DNA of 64,000 bases from Roseomonas sp. KE2513 (GCF_016107305.1 NZ_RCVR01000021.1:1-64000); one strand, 5' to 3'. Shown: positions 1 to 9,142, counted from the stretch's first letter. The notes: generated by a model from the letters alone, not told the origin. Program-made: numbers and translations.

Positions 1-59
1 CGGCACCCGCGACGTGCTGACCGTCCGCGGTGCCCGTGTCGTCTGATCGGGACACGGGG

Positions 60-539
60 ATGCCCGACGTCGAGCCGGTGCCGACGTCGGGCAGCCTGCC
101 CACCAGTGGAAGGACCGAGGAGGTTATCCCACTGGTCGAGGAGGTGCTCCACCTCAGCAAGCGAACCGCCGAGACCGGCCGGGTTCGTGTCTCGCTGACC
201 ACCGAGACGGTTGAGGAGACCCTGCGCGAGACCCTACGCAGTCAGCGTACGGAGATCACGCGCGTGCCTGTCGGTCGTGAGGTGAGCGAGGTGCCGGCAA
301 CCCGCCAGGAGGGCGATGTGACCATCGTCCCCGTGGTCGAGGAGGAGCTGGTGGTCGTGAGGCGCTTGGTGCTCAGGGAAGAGATCCGGCTGCGCCTCGT
401 CGACAGCGAGGAGAGCGTGGAGCGGCCCGTCGAGCGGCGGGTGCAACGAGCCACGGTTGAGCGACTGGCCCCGGAGCAGGCGACCTCGCCTGCGGGAACG
501 GTCGAGTGGACTGACAACAGGAAAGGAAGCCAACCATAA
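60..539 (+). CDS. DUF2382 (YsnF/AvaK-type) stress protein
   Basis: This is a 159-residue acidic protein dominated by one DUF2382 domain (about residues 30-140). The domain is recognisable by the opening EEVIPLVEEVLHLSKR, the following GRVRVS strand and alternating charged beta-strands. DUF2382 proteins are general-stress proteins of unknown biochemistry, often next to PRC-barrel or 17M-type proteins. ATG at 60 is chosen; a GTG at 30 is also in frame after a stop at 18-20. Another frame at 2-46 reads like the tail of an upstream gene, which favours the later start. The stop overlaps the next start as TAATG, so the pair is translationally coupled. The next gene carries the same domain, so this is a tandem duplication of the domain. 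Confidence 0.8.
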   Translation: MPDVEPVPTSGSLPTSGRTEEVIPLVEEVLHLSKRTAETGRVRVSLTTETVEETLRETLRSQRTEITRVPVGREVSEVPATRQEGDVTIVPVVEEELVVVRRLVLREEIRLRLVDSEESVERPVERRVQRATVERLAPEQATSPAGTVEWTDNRKGSQP

Positions 540-1555
540 TGCGTACCATCACCGCCATGTTCGACAACCGCGCCCATGCGGATGCGGCCGTCAGCCAGCT
601 CTCCAGCCAGCTGGGCCTCGCGAGCGGCCAGGTTCAGGTGCTCGCCGGTGAGACGAGTTCGACCAGCACGGCGACCTCCGGATCGACATCAGAGGACACA
701 GGCTTCTGGGCCTCGCTGAAGGACCTCTTTGTTCCCGACGAGGACCGTTCGGCCTACGCTGAGGGCATTCGCCGCGGCAACTACGTCGTCTCCGCTCAGG
801 TGGACGAGAGCAAGCTCGACCAGGCTATGGACATCCTGGAGCATAACGGCGCGATCGACCTCGACGCCCAAGAAGAGGAGTGGCGGCAGTCGGGCTGGAC
901 CGGCCAGCAGGTCGGCACGACCGGCGCGGTCGGAACCTCTCCGTCCAACCCGGAGTTGGGCATGGCCGCGACCGGTGCAGTTGCAACGGGTGCGGCTTCG
1001 GTGGCCGCGCCGGTGACCTCTCATTCCTCCATGCCTGCCGCGTCGGCGACTGCGGCCCGCACCGGTGGCGAGGAGGTGATCCCGATCGTCGAGGAGCAGG
1101 TCCGGATCGGCAAGCGCGATGTCGAGCGCGGTCGGGTGCGGGTGCGCTCCTACATCGTGGAGACGCCGGTCACCGAGCAGGTGACGCTGCGTGAGGAGCA
1201 CGTCGACGTGCAGCGGCGTTCGGTGGACCGTCCGCTGACCGATGCCGACGAGGCCTTCCGCGAGCGCGTCATCGACGCGACCGAGCACGCGGAGGAGGCC
1301 GTTGTCGGCAAGGAGGCGCGGGTGAAGGAGGAGCTGGTGATCCGCAAGGACGCGAGCGACCGGACCGAGACGGTGCACGATACCGTTCGCCGCACCGAGG
1401 TCGAGGTGGACGACACCACGGGTACGACCGGTACAGCGGGCAGCGTTGGCGTCACCGGCACGACGAGCAGCAACCCGCCTGGCACCGCCGCCAGCCGCGC
1501 CGTGGACAGCACGCTCGGCACCAACATCAGCGGCGCCAACCCCGACAAGCGCTAA
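539..1555 (+). CDS. Two-domain stress protein: 17M-like N-terminus plus DUF2382
   Basis: The protein has 338 residues. Residues 1-105 form a 17M/YflT-like general-stress domain (MRTITAMFDNRAHADAAV start, RRGNYVVSAQVDE strand). A low-complexity Ser/Thr/Ala linker follows, then a DUF2382 domain at about 178-290 opening with EEVIPIVEEQVRIGKR. A Gly/Thr-rich tail ends NPPGTAASRAVDSTLGTN followed by a short ISGANPDKR end. The start overlaps the previous stop and an AAGGAA Shine-Dalgarno lies just upstream. The N-terminal domain occurs alone at 3460-3765. The tail motif recurs in the lipoprotein at 10426-10773. A role in desiccation or osmotic stress is typical for the family but is inferred. Confidence 0.85.
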   Translation: MRTITAMFDNRAHADAAVSQLSSQLGLASGQVQVLAGETSSTSTATSGSTSEDTGFWASLKDLFVPDEDRSAYAEGIRRGNYVVSAQVDESKLDQAMDILEHNGAIDLDAQEEEWRQSGWTGQQVGTTGAVGTSPSNPELGMAATGAVATGAASVAAPVTSHSSMPAASATAARTGGEEVIPIVEEQVRIGKRDVERGRVRVRSYIVETPVTEQVTLREEHVDVQRRSVDRPLTDADEAFRERVIDATEHAEEAVVGKEARVKEELVIRKDASDRTETVHDTVRRTEVEVDDTTGTTGTAGSVGVTGTTSSNPPGTAASRAVDSTLGTNISGANPDKR

Positions 1556-1569
1556 AGTCCTCCAGGTGG

Positions 1570-1593
1570 CGGGGGCTGCTCCGGCAGCCCCCG
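1570..1593 (+). terminator. Hairpin terminator after the DUF2382 pair
   Basis: A perfect 10-bp stem (CGGGGGCTGC paired with GCAGCCCCCG) with a 4-base loop begins 15 bases after the stop of the preceding gene. There is no clear T-run after it, so it may be an attenuated or Rho-assisted terminator. Confidence 0.6.
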
Positions 1594-1654
1594 TCTACCT
1601 CCGGTACAAACGGGTACTGGATCTAACCCTCTGTCATCCTTTCAGGAGACATCC

Positions 1655-1912
1655 ATGTCGATCATTGCCTGGCTTGTGCTCGGATTGATTGCCGGCTTCG
1701 TCGCGAGCAAAATCTACGCTGGCTCTGGACAGGGCGTTGTCATGGACATCGTCCTGGGCATCATCGGAGCCTTCGTGGGTGGCTTCCTCTTCAACACCTT
1801 CGGCAGTGCTGGTGTGACCGGCTTCAATCTGTACAGCATGATCGTTGCAATCATCGGCGCCGTCGTCGTGCTTTGGATCTATCACGCCGTCACGGGCCGA
1901 CGGGGCGGCTGA
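1655..1912 (+). CDS. GlsB/YeaQ/YmgE-family stress membrane protein
   Basis: This is an 85-residue integral membrane protein of the transglycosylase-associated family. It has three hydrophobic segments (about residues 3-20, 28-50 and 56-78). The first, MSIIAWLVLGLIAGFVASKI, and the glycine-rich centre with DIVLGIIGAFVGGFLF are diagnostic. The family is 80-90 residues long, so the gene is complete. An AGGAGA Shine-Dalgarno sits about 6 bases before the ATG. Homologues are induced by stationary phase, acid or osmotic stress, but the molecular role is unknown. It fits the surrounding stress genes. Confidence 0.9.
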   Translation: MSIIAWLVLGLIAGFVASKIYAGSGQGVVMDIVLGIIGAFVGGFLFNTFGSAGVTGFNLYSMIVAIIGAVVVLWIYHAVTGRRGG

Positions 1913-2018
1913 AGGAGGCTTCCGTTCCGGGCCGATAGCAAACAGTTGGGAGCCCACATCACGACAGCCGGTTTCAACCCGGATTGGTGCTCCTGACCCG
2001 GTGCCAAGTCCGCACACA

Positions 2019-2378
2019 CTAGCAAGCTGCCCTCTCCAACTGCGATTTGATCCCAGGGACGTCCTCAGCCAGCAGGGCAAGTCCGAGGGGAAGCATCCAC
2101 AGGCCGAGGATGGGAAGGATGGAGAACACCCCGCCGATGATGAGAAGGACGGCGCAAGGGGTCCTTAGCCATCGGCGCGACGTCAACCGGAGCCACTCGA
2201 TGCCCATCCTCATCCGCTGCGGTAGCCTCGCCGACAGCGTGGCTACCCTGACATCCCAGGCAAGTGCCAGATCGTTGGTCATGCCATCCCACCGGTCGAA
2301 CGTCTCCCCTTTAGATCCCTCCGATGGCATAAGCAGGGCAACACTCTGCGGTCCGCTGAGCTGATCGAATTGAGGCAC
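2019..2378 (-). CDS. PGPGW-like small membrane protein
   Basis: The protein has up to 119 residues. The C-terminal part has a hydrophobic hairpin (about residues 73-105) with the pattern LPxxGxxxxPxGLALLA (LPILGLWMLPLGLALLAEDV). This resembles the small PGPGW transmembrane family seen in many alphaproteobacteria; function is unknown. The GTG at 2378 is the most upstream start. ATGs at 2330 and 2282 are alternatives, because none has a convincing ribosome-binding site. It converges with the GlsB-type gene, and the 106 bases between them hold no obvious signal. Confidence 0.6.
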   Translation of the reverse strand: MPQFDQLSGPQSVALLMPSEGSKGETFDRWDGMTNDLALAWDVRVATLSARLPQRMRMGIEWLRLTSRRWLRTPCAVLLIIGGVFSILPILGLWMLPLGLALLAEDVPGIKSQLERAAC

Positions 2379-2475
2379 ATCGGGAGCAGGATCTGAGGCA
2401 GCTACGTGCCGATGGTCGCGTTCATCTTGCGCCCGGTGGCCAGTTCTGGAAGCCGGAAGTGAAGAGATCCGTCAC

Positions 2476-3051
2476 ATGGCCGAAAAGACTTTGCGTGATG
2501 CCTTCTACGAGACGCTCAAGGACGTCTACTACGCGGAGAAGCAGTCGGTGCGGGCACTGAAGAAGTCCGCCAAGGCGGCGAAGGCGCCGGAGCTGAAGGA
2601 GGCCTTCACCACCCACGCCGAGGAGAGCGCAGGCCAGGTCGAGCGCCTTGTTCAGGTGTTCGAGATCCTCGGCAAGCCCGCGCGCAGCAAGACCTGCGAG
2701 GCGATGCAGGGTCTGACGGCGGAGATGGAGGAAGATCTCGAAGATTTCGGCGACACCGAAGCCGCGGACGATGTGCTGATCGGCTGTGCCCAGGCGATCG
2801 AGCACTACGAGATCGCCCGCTACGGCCTGCTTAAGACCTGGGCCCGCAAGATCGGTCTGACCGAGGCCGAGCAGCTGCTGGAGCAGACCTTGGAAGAGGA
2901 GAAGAAGACGGATGCTCTTCTGACGCAGATTGCCGAGAGCTTCAGCGCACCTGAAGGCAAAGGGAACGAGGAAGAGGAGGCTGAGGAGATGCCGAAGGAG
3001 GAAGCTGCCGCGCCCAAGCGCGCCTCGGGAGCCAAGAAGGCAAAGGCATGA
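2476..3051 (+). CDS. DUF892 (YciE/YciF-like) ferritin-like protein
   Basis: The 191-residue protein has an N-terminal half matching the DUF892 four-helix ferritin-like family: MAEKTLRDAFYETLKDVYYA start, then KQSVRALKK, then conserved Glu/His positions such as HAEES and EHYEIARYG. DUF892 proteins have a diiron-binding helical bundle and are linked to oxidative and osmotic stress. After residue 160 the tail is charged low complexity (Glu-rich, then Lys/Ala-rich), a common nucleic-acid-binding-like extension. The ATG is preceded by AAGTGAAGAG. A strong hairpin follows the gene, so it is probably monocistronic. Confidence 0.9.
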   Translation: MAEKTLRDAFYETLKDVYYAEKQSVRALKKSAKAAKAPELKEAFTTHAEESAGQVERLVQVFEILGKPARSKTCEAMQGLTAEMEEDLEDFGDTEAADDVLIGCAQAIEHYEIARYGLLKTWARKIGLTEAEQLLEQTLEEEKKTDALLTQIAESFSAPEGKGNEEEEAEEMPKEEAAAPKRASGAKKAKA

Positions 3052-3065
3052 GGTAAGCCGACACG

Positions 3066-3089
3066 CCGCGGGGCTTATGGGCCCCGCGG
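3066..3089 (+). terminator. Hairpin terminator after the DUF892 gene
   Basis: A perfect 9-bp stem (CCGCGGGGC with GCCCCGCGG) and 6-base loop TTATGG begins 14 bases after the stop codon. It is GC-rich with no T-run. The position directly behind the gene supports a transcription-termination role. Confidence 0.6.
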
Positions 3090-3459
3090 TGCCCAGCGGG
3101 GCAGGGTGCCTGGCAGCCAAAACACCGGACGACGTTTTCTCCGCCAACGCAGAAATGCTGCTTGTCGTTGGTTCTGGGCACGCTGAGCGCCCGTGGTGAG
3201 CTTGGGCAGGCCGAGTTGGTGTGCGGCGGGTTCGGGGTCGTATCGGCATAAAGGCCGGGAGGTTGCAGGTAAAGGACGGCTTCTGAGGCGCTACCGTTCC
3301 GATAGATCCGTCTCCCCCGCTGCACCGCTGCGTTTAGCGCGGCTCCGGCCACCGCCTTGTGGGGAGCAGCGCGGAATCACGAAGGATGAATCGCCCTGGA
3401 TAAAGGCATCCGATGCTGCCCATCCGGCGCTGATACGTCGGAGAATGAAGGAACCGACC
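3090..3459. other. Gene-free interval with no convincing coding sequence
   Basis: The frame that opens at 3193 runs into the next gene but its first part has no recognisable protein character. I treat it as leader for the gene at 3460. No RNA gene or repeat was seen. Confidence 0.5.
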
Positions 3460-3765
3460 ATGTCTCAGGTGATCACCGGGTTTTTCAACACGCGCCGGGA
3501 GGCGGAGATGACCGTGGAGCGGCTGGTGCAGGATCATGGCCTCGATCGGAACAGCGTCCAAGCCATGGCCGAGGGGGAAGAGAACTCGTCAGGCACGGAG
3601 GTTTCCGGTGCGGACGCTGCCGATGCGGCGGCCGGCGAGCAGCCGGAAGGCGTGCGGCGCGGCCGGATCGTGGTGCGGGCTGAAGTGGGCGACGAGCTGC
3701 TGGAGGTGGCCATGGCCAGCTTTCGCGAGTGCAACGCGACGGAGTTGAAGGCGGAGAAGGGGTAA
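3460..3765 (+). CDS. 17M-type general stress protein (single domain)
   Basis: The protein has 101 residues. MSQVITGFFNTRREAEMTVE and the later GRIVVRAEVGDELLEVA match the N-terminal domain of the stress protein at 539-1555, an alpha/beta stress domain of the 17M/YflT type. The start at 3460 is preferred over a longer open frame because GAAGGA lies 5-10 bases upstream and the homology begins there. The stop overlaps the ATG of the thioesterase gene (TAATG), so the two are coupled. Biochemical function is unknown. Confidence 0.7.
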   Translation: MSQVITGFFNTRREAEMTVERLVQDHGLDRNSVQAMAEGEENSSGTEVSGADAADAAAGEQPEGVRRGRIVVRAEVGDELLEVAMASFRECNATELKAEKG

Positions 3766-4154
3766 TGGATACCGCGGAAACAGCGGACAGGCTGCCGGAG
3801 GTTGAGGGCGGCCCTCATCTGCGCACCGTAGCCATGCCGCGGGACGCCAATGCGAGCGGTGATATCTTCGGCGGCTGGACCCTGTCGCAGATGGACCTGG
3901 CCGGCGGCACCTTCGCCGCCGAGCACGCCGGCAGTCGCGTTGTCACCGTTGCCATCGAGGCCATGCGCTTTCTGCGCCCGATCGCGGTCGGCGACGAGGT
4001 GAGCTGCTACTGCTGTCTTCAGACAACCGGCGAGACCTCCATCACGGTCAAAGTGGAGACCTGGGCTCGAGGTCGCGGGCGCGGCAAGGCGCCGGAGAAG
4101 GTGACAGAGGGCGTGTTCACGTTTGTTGCCGTCGAGAAGGACGGAGAGCCATAG
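3765..4154 (+). CDS. YciA-like acyl-CoA thioesterase (hotdog fold)
   Basis: The 129-residue protein hydrolyses acyl-CoA to free acid and CoA by family inference. The hotdog signature MPRDANASGDIFGGWTLSQM (about residues 23-42) contains the catalytic Asp region of YciA/BACH-type enzymes. The strands VAIEAMRFLRPIAVGDEVSC and TSITVKVETWARG complete the fold. The start at 3765 shares a base with the preceding stop, and GGAGAAGG is just upstream. Pairing with a stress gene suggests control as one unit, but substrate range cannot be read from sequence. Confidence 0.88.
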   Translation: MDTAETADRLPEVEGGPHLRTVAMPRDANASGDIFGGWTLSQMDLAGGTFAAEHAGSRVVTVAIEAMRFLRPIAVGDEVSCYCCLQTTGETSITVKVETWARGRGRGKAPEKVTEGVFTFVAVEKDGEP

Positions 4155-4364
4155 AAGGCGGTTGCGGATAGAACGGAGCCAATCCGCATCGCGGGTCGAA
4201 GGCGTGCTACCTGCCGTCAGGAAGTATCCGCGACTGCATCCAATCCGGTGCTGGCAGGAGTGATACGAGTTGATAAGAGCTCGCCCTCCGCTGCCGTCCT
4301 TGCGACCACGGTCGCGTTACCTTGCCGGCTGGACTGAGTGGCGACGGCGGGAGACTTCGAGATA

Positions 4365-5048
4365 ATGATCAAAGCTGTACTCTTCGATGTCGACGGAACG
4401 CTCGTGGACTCGGTGGATCTGCACGCACAGGCCTGGGTGGATGCCTTCAAGGAGATCGGCCACAACATCTCCTTCGACAGGATGCGGAACCAGATCGGTA
4501 AGGGTGGCGACCAGCTCATGCCAGTTTTCCTCCCGCCCGAGGAGTTGGAGGAGAAAGGGAAGGCTCTCGAGAAGCGTCGTGGCGACATCTTCCGTGAGGG
4601 CTACCTTCCTCGGGTCCGCGCCTTCCCTGAGGCGGCCGAGTTGCTGAAGCGCGTGGACAAGGCTGGCCTGCGCGCCGCCCTGGCCTCCTCCGCCAACGAG
4701 GAGGAACTAGCCGCGCTCAAGCGCATCATCGGCATCGAGGACGCCCGACTGGACGCCGAGACCTCCTCCAGCGACGCCGAGCGCTCGAAGCCCTTCCCCG
4801 ACATCTTCGAGGCTGCCCTGGCGCAGCTGTCCGGCGTCAGCCCTGATGAGACCATCGTCGTCGGCGACACGCCTTACGACGCCGAGGCCGCCGGCAAGGC
4901 GGGCATCCGCATGATCGGCATGCTCTGCGGCGGCTTCCCGGAGGAGGCCCTGCGCGATGCCGGATGCATTGCGATCTACCGCGATCCGGCGCACCTGCTG
5001 GCAGAGTACGAGGCCTCACCCCTAGGCGCTGGCGGGATGCCAGATTAG
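4365..5048 (+). CDS. HAD-superfamily phosphatase (Gph/phosphoglucomutase-like)
   Basis: The 227-residue protein has HAD motif I, FDVDGTLVDS, with the nucleophile and acid/base Asp two residues apart near residues 8-10. Motif II is ALASSANEEE and motif IV VVGDTPYDAEAAGKAG. A helical cap lies between motifs I and II, as in subclass I enzymes related to phosphoglycolate phosphatase or beta-phosphoglucomutase. The ATG at 4365 starts the fold directly; a GTG at 4338 in the same frame is a weaker alternative. The physiological substrate cannot be assigned. It stands alone between intergenic regions. Confidence 0.88.
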   Translation: MIKAVLFDVDGTLVDSVDLHAQAWVDAFKEIGHNISFDRMRNQIGKGGDQLMPVFLPPEELEEKGKALEKRRGDIFREGYLPRVRAFPEAAELLKRVDKAGLRAALASSANEEELAALKRIIGIEDARLDAETSSSDAERSKPFPDIFEAALAQLSGVSPDETIVVGDTPYDAEAAGKAGIRMIGMLCGGFPEEALRDAGCIAIYRDPAHLLAEYEASPLGAGGMPD

Positions 5049-5278
5049 GAAGGCGGCCGCGTTCAAGGGAGCGGGGTATCCTGAGGTTGGTGTCGCCCCG
5101 TTAGCCAGCCCGCCCCAGCAATCAGCCGCTGCGGCAAAGTGGGACCGGGTGCTGCCTCCGAGGGGTCGGCGGCGCGCGCACTTGCTTGACGTGTTCTGAT
5201 CAGCCCGACCGCCCTCCCGCCGCGATGAGTTGAGCCCGAGCAGCCTGGGCCCATCACACCCTACCGGATGCCGATCCC

Positions 5279-6853
5279 ATGCACGTCTTCGAACTCCTGC
5301 TGGTTCTCCTCGCCGCCTGCGTCGCCCTTGCGGTCCTCGCGAGCCGCCTGAACCTTCCTCTTGCCGTCACGCTTGTGCTCGGTGGCATGGGGCTGGCTTT
5401 CGTCCCGGGCTTGCCACCCCTTGTGCTCGATCCCGAGCTCGTGCTGGCCCTGTTCCTGCCACCGCTCCTGCAGGTCAGTGCCTACCGGACGGACTGGCCT
5501 GCCTTCCGCAACCATCTTCGCCCGATCCTGCTGCTGGCGATTGGCGCCGTGTTCTTCACGGCTGGGCTGGTGGCGATCGCCGCCAAGCTGTTCATCCCCT
5601 CCCTTCCCTGGTGGGCCGCGATCACTCTCGGCGCCATCGTGGCGCCCCCCGATGCCGTTGCCGCCGCCTCCGTTCTGAGCCGCTTCAAACTACCCAAGCG
5701 GATCGTCACGGTGCTGGAGGGCGAGAGCCTGATCAACGATGCCTCCTCGCTTGTGCTATACAAGTTCGCGGTCGCGGCGGTCGGCGTGACGACGGTCAGC
5801 TACGGCGAGGGCGCGCTACAGTTCTTCGGTGTGGCGATCGGGGGTGCGCTCGCGGGCTGGCTCATCGGCCGCGCCGCGATGTGGATCTTCACCCACCTCG
5901 AGGACACCCTGCTCGACCTCTCGATCACCATCCTCGCCGGCTTCGCCGCCTACCTCGCCGCCGAGGCGATCCACGCCTCCGGCGTCCTCGCGGCCGTCAC
6001 CTGCGGCCTCGTCCTCGGGCGGCAGCAGCACGCCGAGTTCACCGCGCGCACCCGGATCGAGTTGGTGGCGGTCTGGAACTTCCTGGAGTTCACCCTCACC
6101 AGCCTCGTCTTCATCCTCATCGGGCTGCAGCTGCGTGGCATCGTTGCGCGTCTTGCCGATGATGACCTCTGGTCAATCGCTCTTCTGGCGGCCGCCATGT
6201 CGGTCACCCTCATCGTGAGCCGCTTCATCTGGGTCTTCGGCTCCGCCTGGCTGCCGCGCGCCTTGTCCCCGGAATTGCGGGAACAGGATCCAACGCCGTG
6301 GCGCCATGCAGCCGTCGTCTCCTGGACCGGGATGCGTGGCGTGGTCAGCCTGGCCGCGGCCCTCGCGCTACCCGAGCCATTCCCGGGCCGCGACATCATC
6401 CTGTTCCTGGCCTTCTGCGCGATCTTCGTCACCCTGGTGGTCCAGGGAACGACCCTGGGCTGGGTTGTGCGGCGGCTCGGCGTCACCGAGGAGGTGACAG
6501 CCCTCCCCGAGCCCGAGACGGCCCAGGCACGCGCCGAGATCACGACGGCTGCACTGGATGCCATCCGGGAACACCTGGACAGCCCCGAAGCCACCGAGCA
6601 CACCGAGGCAGCGGCCGAGCTGGTGCAAGAGTACGAGGTGCGTGCCGACCGGGCGAGCATCGAGGGACAAGATCCCGAGACCAAGAGCATGCAGCTTGAG
6701 GCACAGCAGCGTCTGCGGCTCGTCGCCATTGCTGCTGCGCGCGAGAAGCTAGCCGAAAGAGCGGAAACGATGGATGCCGAGGCTCACCGCGCCCTGGCTG
6801 ACGAACTCGACCTGGAAGAACAGCAGATCCGGCGCGCACTCGAGGGTGCCTGA
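5279..6853 (+). CDS. CPA1-family Na+/H+ antiporter
   Basis: This 524-residue inner-membrane protein exchanges Na+ (or K+) for protons. It has about a dozen hydrophobic segments over residues 1-400. Family motifs include ALFLPPLLQVSAYRTDW, the ion-site region VAPPDAVAAASVL, EGESLINDASSLVLYK, and SWTGMRGVVSLAAALALP. The last 110 residues form a cytoplasmic helical, Glu-rich regulatory tail. Length is normal for bacterial NhaP/YjcE-like members. ATG at 5279 begins the first membrane helix. It fits the salt and osmotic stress theme but has no operon partner. Confidence 0.92.
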   Translation: MHVFELLLVLLAACVALAVLASRLNLPLAVTLVLGGMGLAFVPGLPPLVLDPELVLALFLPPLLQVSAYRTDWPAFRNHLRPILLLAIGAVFFTAGLVAIAAKLFIPSLPWWAAITLGAIVAPPDAVAAASVLSRFKLPKRIVTVLEGESLINDASSLVLYKFAVAAVGVTTVSYGEGALQFFGVAIGGALAGWLIGRAAMWIFTHLEDTLLDLSITILAGFAAYLAAEAIHASGVLAAVTCGLVLGRQQHAEFTARTRIELVAVWNFLEFTLTSLVFILIGLQLRGIVARLADDDLWSIALLAAAMSVTLIVSRFIWVFGSAWLPRALSPELREQDPTPWRHAAVVSWTGMRGVVSLAAALALPEPFPGRDIILFLAFCAIFVTLVVQGTTLGWVVRRLGVTEEVTALPEPETAQARAEITTAALDAIREHLDSPEATEHTEAAAELVQEYEVRADRASIEGQDPETKSMQLEAQQRLRLVAIAAAREKLAERAETMDAEAHRALADELDLEEQQIRRALEGA

Positions 6854-6992
6854 GGTCGGCCGCTGTGCGACGCAATCAGCCGTGCTTACCTCGAGGCAGC
6901 ATCCGTTTCTGCTTGCAGGTTCAACACTGGGGCGACGTGACGAGCGACAATCGCGTCGACAGCTTGCGCGCCTCTTCTAAAGATTAAGTACT

Positions 6993-8066
6993 ATGGTGGA
7001 CCGCTTGCCGCAAAAACTGCTTATACGCGCCCTGCTGGGCGAAAAGACAGAGCGTCGTCCGGTCTGGCTGATGCGACAGGCAGGGCGCTACCTGCCGGAG
7101 TATCGTCATACGCGCGCGATGGCGGGCGGCATGCTGGCGCTGTGCAACTCGCCGGAGCACGCCGTCGAAGTCACTCTCCAGCCTATCCGGCGATTTGGCC
7201 TCGATGCCGCTATCCTCTTCGCCGATCTGCCGCAGCTTGCGGCCGCTCTTGGACAGACTCTGGCGTACTACGATGGAGAAGGGCCTGTTCTCTCCCCCCC
7301 GATCCGCTCGCCAGAGGATGTGCAACGCCACCTCAGCCTTTCATGCCTGCACGACCGCCTCGCTCCGATCTATGAGACCGTCCGACGCCTTGCAGCCATT
7401 CTGCCGCCGGATGTTGCTTTGATCGGCTACGCGGGAGCACCTTGGACGGTCGCGACCTACATGGTCGAAGGCCGGGCCGGCAAGTCCAAGGATCATGCGG
7501 CCGTTCGACGCTGGGCCCTAAGCGATCCGGATGGCTTCCAACCCTTGATCGACCTGATCACCACGGCCGCCATCCAGTTCCTGGAGCGCCAGATCGCGGC
7601 CGGTGCTGAAGCGATCCAGCTGTTCGAGAGCTGGGCCGGCATCTTGCCGGAACCCTTCTTTCAACGCTGGTGCGTCGAGCCTGTCGTTCGCATCGTGAAA
7701 GCACTGCGCGCGACGCACCCGGACGTGCCGATTATTGCCTTCCCACGCGTGGCGGGACTCCTCTACCACGGCTATGCTGAGGCCACGCAGGTTAACTGCG
7801 TCGGCCTCGACAGCACCGTGCCTCTGAGTTGGGCTGTAGAGGCTATTCAGCACCGCCTGGGACGCTGCATCCAGGGCAACCTGGACCCTCTGATGCTCGT
7901 CACCGGAGGCAAGCCGATGGTGAACGAGATCGATCGCATACTTCAGGCCACGAGCCAGGGACCGTTCGTCTTCAACCTCGGCCACGGCATCGAGAAGACC
8001 ACACCGCCCGAGCATGTGACCGCTTTGGTAGAACAGGTAAGAGCGTGGCGGCGGCCGGTCGGGTAA
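6993..8066 (+). CDS. hemE: Uroporphyrinogen decarboxylase
   Basis: The 357-residue enzyme converts uroporphyrinogen III to coproporphyrinogen III by removing four carboxyl groups, in cytosolic haem synthesis. Both signatures are visible: RPVWLMRQAGRYLPEYR near residue 25, with the Arg residues that bind substrate carboxylates, and GYAGAPWTVATYMVEG near residue 145. Family length is typical and no key segment is missing. In related bacteria hemE usually sits with hemH and rho, which are absent here, so this could be a relocated or second copy. There is no operon partner. Confidence 0.95.
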   Translation: MVDRLPQKLLIRALLGEKTERRPVWLMRQAGRYLPEYRHTRAMAGGMLALCNSPEHAVEVTLQPIRRFGLDAAILFADLPQLAAALGQTLAYYDGEGPVLSPPIRSPEDVQRHLSLSCLHDRLAPIYETVRRLAAILPPDVALIGYAGAPWTVATYMVEGRAGKSKDHAAVRRWALSDPDGFQPLIDLITTAAIQFLERQIAAGAEAIQLFESWAGILPEPFFQRWCVEPVVRIVKALRATHPDVPIIAFPRVAGLLYHGYAEATQVNCVGLDSTVPLSWAVEAIQHRLGRCIQGNLDPLMLVTGGKPMVNEIDRILQATSQGPFVFNLGHGIEKTTPPEHVTALVEQVRAWRRPVG

Positions 8067-8708
8067 GGCTGGAGGACTGCTTGACCAGATGCTTGTCGGA
8101 GACGGGCCGCCCCCGCCCCAGTAGATATCTGCTCCGGTGCGAGCTTCTTGGTGAAGAGGTTTGCAAGGATCGGAGCGGTCGCCTCTGACCAGGACGGCAT
8201 CGCCGCTCATGACCAGCGATCGGCGATGCCGTGACGCGTTGACCAACATCTTCCGATTTCACACTTCGGATGCACGTCAGGATCCTAGTCGTACTGTGTC
8301 GTCTCCGGTCTTCGGCTTGGGGCTGAATTTGCGGACAGCAGGGACATCGGGGCAAACCAGCGATGAGGCTGACGGCGAGCTGCTGCCGGAGTGTCGCGAT
8401 AGAATTCGCGGCGTGGCACTCAGACCGGATGGCCGCGCTCAAGCGCTTGCCACTGCTGGACCATTCGCGGGGTCGGGCGATCTCCGCCACGGTGTGTTCC
8501 GTCGCGAACGCACGGGATCCCGGCACCGCGCTCGGCAGATCCAGAGGTGGGTGCGTCGGCCCCTCGCCACTGCCTCAACCAGTGCGGTGGCCAGGGGCTG
8601 CGCGGACTTCCACCCGCCGCATCTTCCCGCCCTGCAGAAGGGGTCTAAATCGGGGCGGAGGGCTTTGCCGCAGTACGCACGCGGTGGAGGGAGGATCTCT
8701 CCTCGATG
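8067..8708. other. Gene-free interval after hemE
   Basis: About 640 bases. Open frames exist on both strands, but their translations are low-complexity, lack homology-like blocks and have no ribosome-binding site. I see nothing supportable here. Confidence 0.5.
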
Positions 8709-8900
8709 CTAATCCGTGCGGCAAGCATCAACGGGCGGGTAAGTGCTACCAGTTTTCATCTGCTCGAGTAGACGAAAGCGATAGCTTTGGTCGCCCTCCA
8801 TCGGCAAGCGACGGACACCCCACAACTCCCCCATGCGATCTAAGGCAATTCCGCTCGCGAGCCTGGATGGCTTGGGCGGAGTGTCGATAATTTTGAGCAT
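8709..8900 (-). CDS. Small protein with a baseplate-J-like N-terminal motif
   Basis: This 63-residue open frame contains LASGIALDRMGELWGVRRLP followed by MEGDQSYRFRLLEQM. The pattern GxALDxxGxxxGvxRxPxExDxxYRxRLL resembles the start of phage baseplate J-like proteins, here as a stand-alone peptide. The rest of such a protein is absent, so it may be a small independent gene or a phage remnant. No good Shine-Dalgarno precedes the ATG at 8900. Function is unknown. Confidence 0.4.
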   Translation of the reverse strand: MLKIIDTPPKPSRLASGIALDRMGELWGVRRLPMEGDQSYRFRLLEQMKTGSTYPPVDACRTD

Positions 8901-9142
8901 GGTGCAGTCTATAGGCGCTTCACTTCGATGGAAGCGAGGGGAAATAAGGTGCCCCTCTCTGCGTCAGCCCAGTGAGGACTGAAAGTTGTCGGATGCGTAA
9001 GGTCTAACCGCACTTAAGTCGGAATGATCAGCAAGGCGGCCGAGGAGTTCTTTGTTCTCAACAAGCGGGTGGATCTGAGCCGCTGCTATTTTTCGTCGTG
9101 CGCAAGAGCTTTCCAGACAGAGTGAGGTCTTTCGGGCCTGTG

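Noticed and set aside
2-46. Possible 3' end of an upstream gene ending GTRDVLTVRGARVV
   Set aside because: Only 14 codons are visible; used solely as support for the later start of the first DUF2382 gene.
8161-8890. Two overlapping plus-strand frames after hemE
   Set aside because: Low-complexity Arg/Ser-rich translations without start signals; the minus-strand small frame at 8709-8900 is more protein-like.
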